Assembly (NCBI GenBank): GCA_030633225.1
Contig: DAOVTF010000002.1
Coordinates: 1 to 18,831 of the forward strand
Reading direction: 5' to 3'
Source of the DNA: Flavobacteriaceae bacterium
GTDB taxonomy: Bacteria > Bacteroidota > Bacteroidia > Flavobacteriales > Flavobacteriaceae
Length of the DNA stretch: 18,831 nt
Position 1 is the first letter of the stretch; each line of letters starts with the position of its first letter. Positions 15,057-18,831 of this stretch are shown piece by piece. The position numbers and the translations under genes were made by a program. The notes under the pieces are model-generated. The model was not told where the DNA came from, ran no database searches, and saw nothing but the letters and a program-made list of their open reading frames with translations.

Positions 15057-16052
15057 ATGGAAATTGATTTTAAACATAAACAAACTGCTCATTGCGAAAA
15101 TGGAGTTATTTCAAATTTATTGACTTATAACGGATTTAAGATAAGTGAGCCTATGGCTTTCGGTTTAGGTTCAGGCATTTTTTTTGTATATCTTCCTTTT
15201 TTAAAAGTTAATTATGCTCCAGGATTTAGTTTTAGACCACAACCTGGATTAATTTTTAAACGAATGAGTAAGCGATTGGGAATTAAAATTAAAAGACAAA
15301 AATTTAGAAATCCTGAGGCAGCAAAAAAAGCATTAGATAAAAAGCTAAGCAATCATATTCCTGTTGGATTACAAGTTGGAGTATTTAACCTAACTTATTT
15401 TCCTGATGATTATCGATTTCATTTTAATGCACATAACTTAGTTGTTTATGGTAAAAATGGAGATACTTATTTAATAAGTGATCCGGTAATGGAAAATATA
15501 ACTACACTTTCATCAAAAGAATTAGAAACTGTTAGATTTGCCAAAGGTGTTTATGCACCAAAAGGGCAAATGTATTATCCTATAGAAATACCAAAAGAAA
15601 TTGATTTTGAAAAAGCAATTAAAACGGCAATACGAGCAACATGCCGTGATATGCTAGCACCAGTTCCTATTGTTGGAGTAAAAGGTATACGAATGGTTGC
15701 AAAGTCAATTAAGAAATGGCCAAAGAAAATCGGCACCAAAAAAACCAATCATTATTTAGGTCAGATTGTTAGAATGCAGGAAGAAATTGGTACAGGTGGT
15801 GGAGGTTTTCGATTTATTTATGGAGCCTTTTTACAAGAAGCTTCTGAAATTTTAAAAAATGAGGAGCTTAGAAAACTTTCAAAAGAAATAACCGATATTG
15901 GTGACCTTTGGAGAGATTTTGCAATTGATGCTTCCCGTTTGTACAAAAACAGAAGTATTGAATTTGATGGTTATAATAAAGTTGCAGATAAATTATTAGT
16001 TATAGCAAATAAAGAAGAAGATTTTTATAAAAAGCTTAAAAAAGCAATTTAA
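15057..16052 (+). CDS. BtrH-type acyltransferase (papain-like fold)
   Basis: The N-terminal half matches the BtrH N-terminal domain family, named for the butirosin protein that transfers an ACP-bound acyl group to an acceptor in antibiotic synthesis; its fold resembles C39/papain cysteine enzymes. The putative active-site residues are C13 in AHCENG, H126 in FNAHNLVVYG and D142 in LISDP. EPMAFGLGSGIFF (31-43) is a further family hallmark. The C-terminal half (about 165-331) is helical, as in longer homologues, without a clear domain name. Flexirubins contain an ester between a polyene acid and a resorcinol hydroxyl, so I infer that this could be the ester-forming enzyme; this is not shown. Its stop overlaps the ABC ATPase start as TAATG. 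Confidence 0.8.
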   Translation: MEIDFKHKQTAHCENGVISNLLTYNGFKISEPMAFGLGSGIFFVYLPFLKVNYAPGFSFRPQPGLIFKRMSKRLGIKIKRQKFRNPEAAKKALDKKLSNHIPVGLQVGVFNLTYFPDDYRFHFNAHNLVVYGKNGDTYLISDPVMENITTLSSKELETVRFAKGVYAPKGQMYYPIEIPKEIDFEKAIKTAIRATCRDMLAPVPIVGVKGIRMVAKSIKKWPKKIGTKKTNHYLGQIVRMQEEIGTGGGGFRFIYGAFLQEASEILKNEELRKLSKEITDIGDLWRDFAIDASRLYKNRSIEFDGYNKVADKLLVIANKEEDFYKKLKKAI

Positions 16053-16807
16053 TGCAAAAAGGAATTATTCATATTAACCAGTTATCCAAAAGGTATGAAG
16101 ATTCCGATTTTTTTGCTGTTCAGCCTTTAGATTTGACCATTAATGAAAATGAAATATTTGGACTACTTGGGCCAAATGGAGCAGGAAAAACTACACTTAT
16201 ATCTATGTTATGTGGTTTGTTAAAACCAACATCAGGTAATTTTGAATTGGATCAGCTAAATTATAAGAATAATAGAAGGCAAATACAATATTTAATTGGT
16301 GTTGTTCCACAGGAATATGCTCTATATCCAACTTTAACTGCTTTTGAAAACCTGATGTATTTTGGGTCTATGTATGGATTAAAATCAAATGACCTAAAGA
16401 ATAAAATTGATCAGTCATTAAAAGAATTAGGACTTAAAAAATTTTCAAATAAAAGAATAAAAACTTTTTCGGGAGGAATGAAGAGGAGAGTTAATTTAAT
16501 TGCCGGAATATTACACCAACCTAAAGTCTTATTTTTAGATGAACCTACTGTAGGTGTGGATGTGCAATCAAAAAATGTTATAATTGAACATTTAAAACAG
16601 TTAAATAGTTCAGGAACTACAATAGTTTATACATCACACCATATGATCGAAGCACAAGATCTATGTACTAAGGTTGCAATTATTGATCATGGAAAAATCA
16701 TAGCTCAGGGAACACCAAATGAGCTAATTCAATCTATCGAAAATTCTACAAATTTAGAAAGCGTTTATTTGAATTTAACAGGAGGAGAGTTGAGAGATTA
16801 TGCATAA
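16052..16807 (+). CDS. ABC transporter ATP-binding subunit (ABC-2 type exporter)
   Basis: A cytoplasmic nucleotide-binding subunit, 251 residues, driving export by the membrane protein encoded next. Motifs are complete: Walker A GPNGAGKT (40-47), Q-loop VVPQE (84-88), signature FSGGMKRR (139-146), Walker B VLFLDEP (159-165) and H-loop TSHH (194-197). The similarity is to drug/polysaccharide/antibiotic export ATPases (ABC-2 group). It overlaps the BtrH-like gene by one base and the permease gene by eight, so it is clearly co-expressed with them. The exported substrate is unknown; flexirubin or a lipid-linked precursor is the contextual guess. Confidence 0.92.
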   Translation: MQKGIIHINQLSKRYEDSDFFAVQPLDLTINENEIFGLLGPNGAGKTTLISMLCGLLKPTSGNFELDQLNYKNNRRQIQYLIGVVPQEYALYPTLTAFENLMYFGSMYGLKSNDLKNKIDQSLKELGLKKFSNKRIKTFSGGMKRRVNLIAGILHQPKVLFLDEPTVGVDVQSKNVIIEHLKQLNSSGTTIVYTSHHMIEAQDLCTKVAIIDHGKIIAQGTPNELIQSIENSTNLESVYLNLTGGELRDYA

Positions 16808-18074
16808 ATTATTGGAGGCTACATATAAAGAATTCTTACTTTTAAAAAGAGATTTTGGAGGGTTGATCATACTTTTTATAATGCCTTTGATATTGGTTAT
16901 CACGATAACATTAATACAAGAAAGTACATCTCAACATATTTTCACATCAAAAATTCCAGTATTATTAATTGATAATGATTCAAATGAATTATCAAAATCC
17001 ATAATTTCTAATTTAGAGCAAGATAAGTTATTGGAGGTAGTGCGTGAAATTGATGGAGAATTGATCGATGAAAAAAAAGCGAATGATCTTGTTTTACAAG
17101 GCGAATATAAGTTAGCTATTGTGATACCGGAAGGATTAACGGAAAATCTAAATTCTAAAGTTTCTCAGAATGTTGGAAAAATATTAGAACAGTTTGAAAT
17201 AAATCAAGACTCTGGAATTACAGAAAAGGATATTCAGCCCCAACAAATTAAGCTATATTTTGATCCAACTCTTCAAACTTCATTTAGAAATGCCATTAAA
17301 AATGGGATTGATAATATGGTTTCAAAAATTGAGACACAATCTGTTTATCAGGTATTTGAAAAGGAATTAGAGATAGAAAAAAATACACTTGAGGATACCA
17401 AGTTCATTAGTTTTTTAGAGATCAACCCTCAAAAAAATAATGTTGAAATAAAACCAAATTCTGTTCAACACAACGTGCCGGCATGGACGCTCTTTGCAAT
17501 TTTTTTTATCATTGTACCCCTTTCGATTAACATAGTGAAGGAAAAAAATCAAGGTACTTTTGTGCGGTTAAAAACAAATCCAATTTCATATAAAACTATT
17601 TTAGGTGGCAAAATTATAGTTTATTTAATAGTTTGTTTGGTACAGTTTGTTTTAATGTTGTTGGTGGGTCTTTATTTATTCCCATACATGGGTCTTCCAA
17701 ATTTTGAAATTAATGGAGATTATCTTTTACTATTCTTAGTTGCTATATTTTCTGGTTTATCAGCAATTGGTATTGGAATTTTAATAGGAACTATTGCTGA
17801 AACACATGAGCAGGCAGCACCATTTGGAGCTACTTTAGTTGTTATTTTAGCTGCAGTTGGAGGTGTTTGGATTCCTGTATTTGCAATGCCAAAGATCATG
17901 CAGTTATTTGCAAAAATATCGCCAATGAACTGGGGATTAAATTGTTTTTATGATGTTATTATTAGAGACAACAGCTTTTTAGAAATTCTGCCAGAATTAT
18001 TAATGCTAGGTGTCTTTTTTGTAGTAATGATTGCAATTGCAATATATTATGATAAAGAAAAAAACAGAGTATAA
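16800..18074 (+). CDS. ABC-2 type transporter permease
   Basis: Inner-membrane subunit of the exporter. An N-terminal membrane segment (about 20-40) is followed by a large extracytoplasmic domain (about 45-225) and then five probable membrane segments (about 228-246, 269-292, 307-332, 340-362 and 398-417), the layout of the ABC2 membrane 3 / YhiH-type family. The extracytoplasmic domain contains LAIVIPEGL (105-113), common in this family, which may contact periplasmic partners. At 424 residues the length is normal. The ATG lies inside the last codons of the ATPase gene, an eight-base overlap, showing translational coupling. The substrate is not defined by the sequence. Confidence 0.9.
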   Translation: MHKLLEATYKEFLLLKRDFGGLIILFIMPLILVITITLIQESTSQHIFTSKIPVLLIDNDSNELSKSIISNLEQDKLLEVVREIDGELIDEKKANDLVLQGEYKLAIVIPEGLTENLNSKVSQNVGKILEQFEINQDSGITEKDIQPQQIKLYFDPTLQTSFRNAIKNGIDNMVSKIETQSVYQVFEKELEIEKNTLEDTKFISFLEINPQKNNVEIKPNSVQHNVPAWTLFAIFFIIVPLSINIVKEKNQGTFVRLKTNPISYKTILGGKIIVYLIVCLVQFVLMLLVGLYLFPYMGLPNFEINGDYLLLFLVAIFSGLSAIGIGILIGTIAETHEQAAPFGATLVVILAAVGGVWIPVFAMPKIMQLFAKISPMNWGLNCFYDVIIRDNSFLEILPELLMLGVFFVVMIAIAIYYDKEKNRV

Positions 18075-18076
18075 GA

Positions 18077-18490
18077 ATGGAGATAAAAGAAATAACAAAT
18101 ATTAGAGTAAGATTTAATGAAACAGATTCTTTAGGAATTGTTTGGCATGGAAATTATATATCCTATTTTGAAGATGGTAGAGAAGATTTTGGTAAAAAGC
18201 ATGGTATTTCATATTTAGATGCTAAAAGTAATGGTTTTGCTACCCCAATAGTTGAGTCTATTTGTAAGCATAAATTACCTTTAAAATATGGGGATATAGC
18301 AAAAATTGAAACTACATTTGTTGATACACTTGCTAATAAATTAATTTTTACGTATAAAATATTTAATCCCAAAGGTCAAGTAGTTTGTACAGGTAAAACA
18401 ATTCAGGTTTTTGTGGATGATAATGGTGAATTGGTTTTAAATATGCCTGATTTTTTTGAATCTTGGAAAAAAAAGAAAGACTTGATATAA
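18077..18490 (+). CDS. YbgC-like acyl thioesterase (4HBT hotdog family)
   Basis: A 137-residue hotdog thioesterase of the 4-hydroxybenzoyl-CoA thioesterase family. The family pattern R-V-R-F-x-E-T-D-S-L-G-x-V-W-H-G-N-Y begins at residue 10, with D17 as the expected catalytic aspartate and H24-G-N-Y27 the substrate loop. Aryl polyene clusters encode a thioesterase (ApeK) which may release chains or clear stalled intermediates from the ACP, and that is the inferred role. It begins three bases after the permease gene and ends nine bases before the next ketosynthase gene, so it remains inside the operon. Use in unrelated fatty acid metabolism is less likely from context. Confidence 0.85.
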   Translation: MEIKEITNIRVRFNETDSLGIVWHGNYISYFEDGREDFGKKHGISYLDAKSNGFATPIVESICKHKLPLKYGDIAKIETTFVDTLANKLIFTYKIFNPKGQVVCTGKTIQVFVDDNGELVLNMPDFFESWKKKKDLI

Positions 18491-18499
18491 TAAAGAATA

Positions 18500-18831
18500 A
18501 TGAGAGAAGTTTATATCACAAATCACCATATTATTTCATCCCTAGGGTTTGATAGTACCTCTAATTTTAAAAATCTGTTAGATGAAAAAACAGGTATTGA
18601 AAAATTTAAAAGAAAAAATGGTGATGATTATTATAGCTCTAGAGTAGATAAGAAAAAGGTTAATCAAGAATTTTCTAAAATTGGAGATATAAAAGAATTT
18701 ACTACTCTTGAAAAAATGATGATAATTTCAGTAAAGAATGTACTAAATACTTCAAAATTAAAAATTACAAATAAAACAGGTTTGATTATTGCTTCTACAA
18801 AGGGTAATATTGATGTTTTATCACCAGAATC
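18500..18831 (+). CDS. Beta-ketoacyl synthase, N-terminal fragment (3' end outside window)
   Basis: Translation from ATG gives 110 residues before the edge. The opening MREVYITNHHIISSLG is the first strand and loop of FabF-type ketosynthases, followed by the LLDEKTGIEKF pattern (28-38) that corresponds to the LxxGxSGI segment, and by TGLIIASTKGNIDVL (93-107), the strand before the acyl-binding region. The active-site cysteine would lie to the right, so I cannot say if the enzyme is catalytic or a chain-length-factor-like partner of the ketosynthase encoded further left. Divergence from that ketosynthase is high. It continues the operon nine bases after the thioesterase gene, showing that the cluster extends beyond the window. 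Confidence 0.75.
   Translation, partial: MREVYITNHHIISSLGFDSTSNFKNLLDEKTGIEKFKRKNGDDYYSSRVDKKKVNQEFSKIGDIKEFTTLEKMMIISVKNVLNTSKLKITNKTGLIIASTKGNIDVLSPE

Noticed and set aside
1..18831. CRISPR arrays, tRNA or rRNA genes, insertion sequences, phage or toxin-antitoxin genes
   Set aside because: I saw no regularly spaced repeats, no tRNA-like cloverleaf or rRNA stretches, no transposase or integrase motifs and no terminal inverted repeats; nearly all bases are in the listed genes and no gene-free stretch exceeds about 100 bases.

Overview
The window is AT-rich, single-stranded in style (long runs of + strand genes with overlaps of a few bases), has almost no Shine-Dalgarno-like sites, uses several TTG starts and carries TAnnTTTG-type -7 elements. 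Together with the gene content this points to a Bacteroidota genome, most likely a marine or freshwater member of the Flavobacteriaceae. This is inferred from proteins and signals, not from an rRNA.

Left part (1 to about 4480): ordinary chromosomal genes. They are the 3' end of cytidylate kinase (cmk), a convergent queE for 7-deazaguanine synthesis whose stop codon overlaps that of cmk, a HerA/YjgR-like ATPase, a small putative lipoprotein, and a compact trio of an FMN-binding split-barrel protein, a cupin without metal ligands, and a DUF1801 protein. A weak AT-rich hairpin fills the 26-base convergent gap that follows.

Right part (about 4500 to the end): most of a flexirubin-type pigment cluster, in which an aryl polyene acid is esterified to a 2,5-dialkylresorcinol. 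A flavin-dependent halogenase-like enzyme lies on the - strand. Divergent from it is a tightly packed + strand operon: tyrosine ammonia-lyase (starter unit), a secreted WG-repeat protein, FabG-like reductase, FabF-like ketosynthase, ACP, LpxL-like acyltransferase, DarA-like aromatase, DarB-like ketosynthase, two FabZ-like hotdog proteins, a small protein of unknown role with a possible HTH-like C-terminus, a BtrH-type acyltransferase, an ABC-2 exporter pair, a YbgC/ApeK-like thioesterase, and the beginning of a second FabF-like ketosynthase cut by the window edge.

How they fit together: the lyase makes p-coumarate from tyrosine. Ketosynthases, reductase, dehydratases and ACP extend it to a polyene. 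DarB and DarA build the dialkylresorcinol. A BtrH-like or LpxL-like acyltransferase could join the two halves, the halogenase-like enzyme could decorate the aryl ring, and the ABC transporter could move the product or a precursor across the inner membrane. The activating ligase, phosphopantetheinyl transferase, methyltransferase and lipoprotein carrier known from related clusters are not in the window and probably lie further right. The cluster class is known. The least explained parts are the small HTH-like protein, the WG-repeat protein inside the operon, and which enzyme forms the ester.
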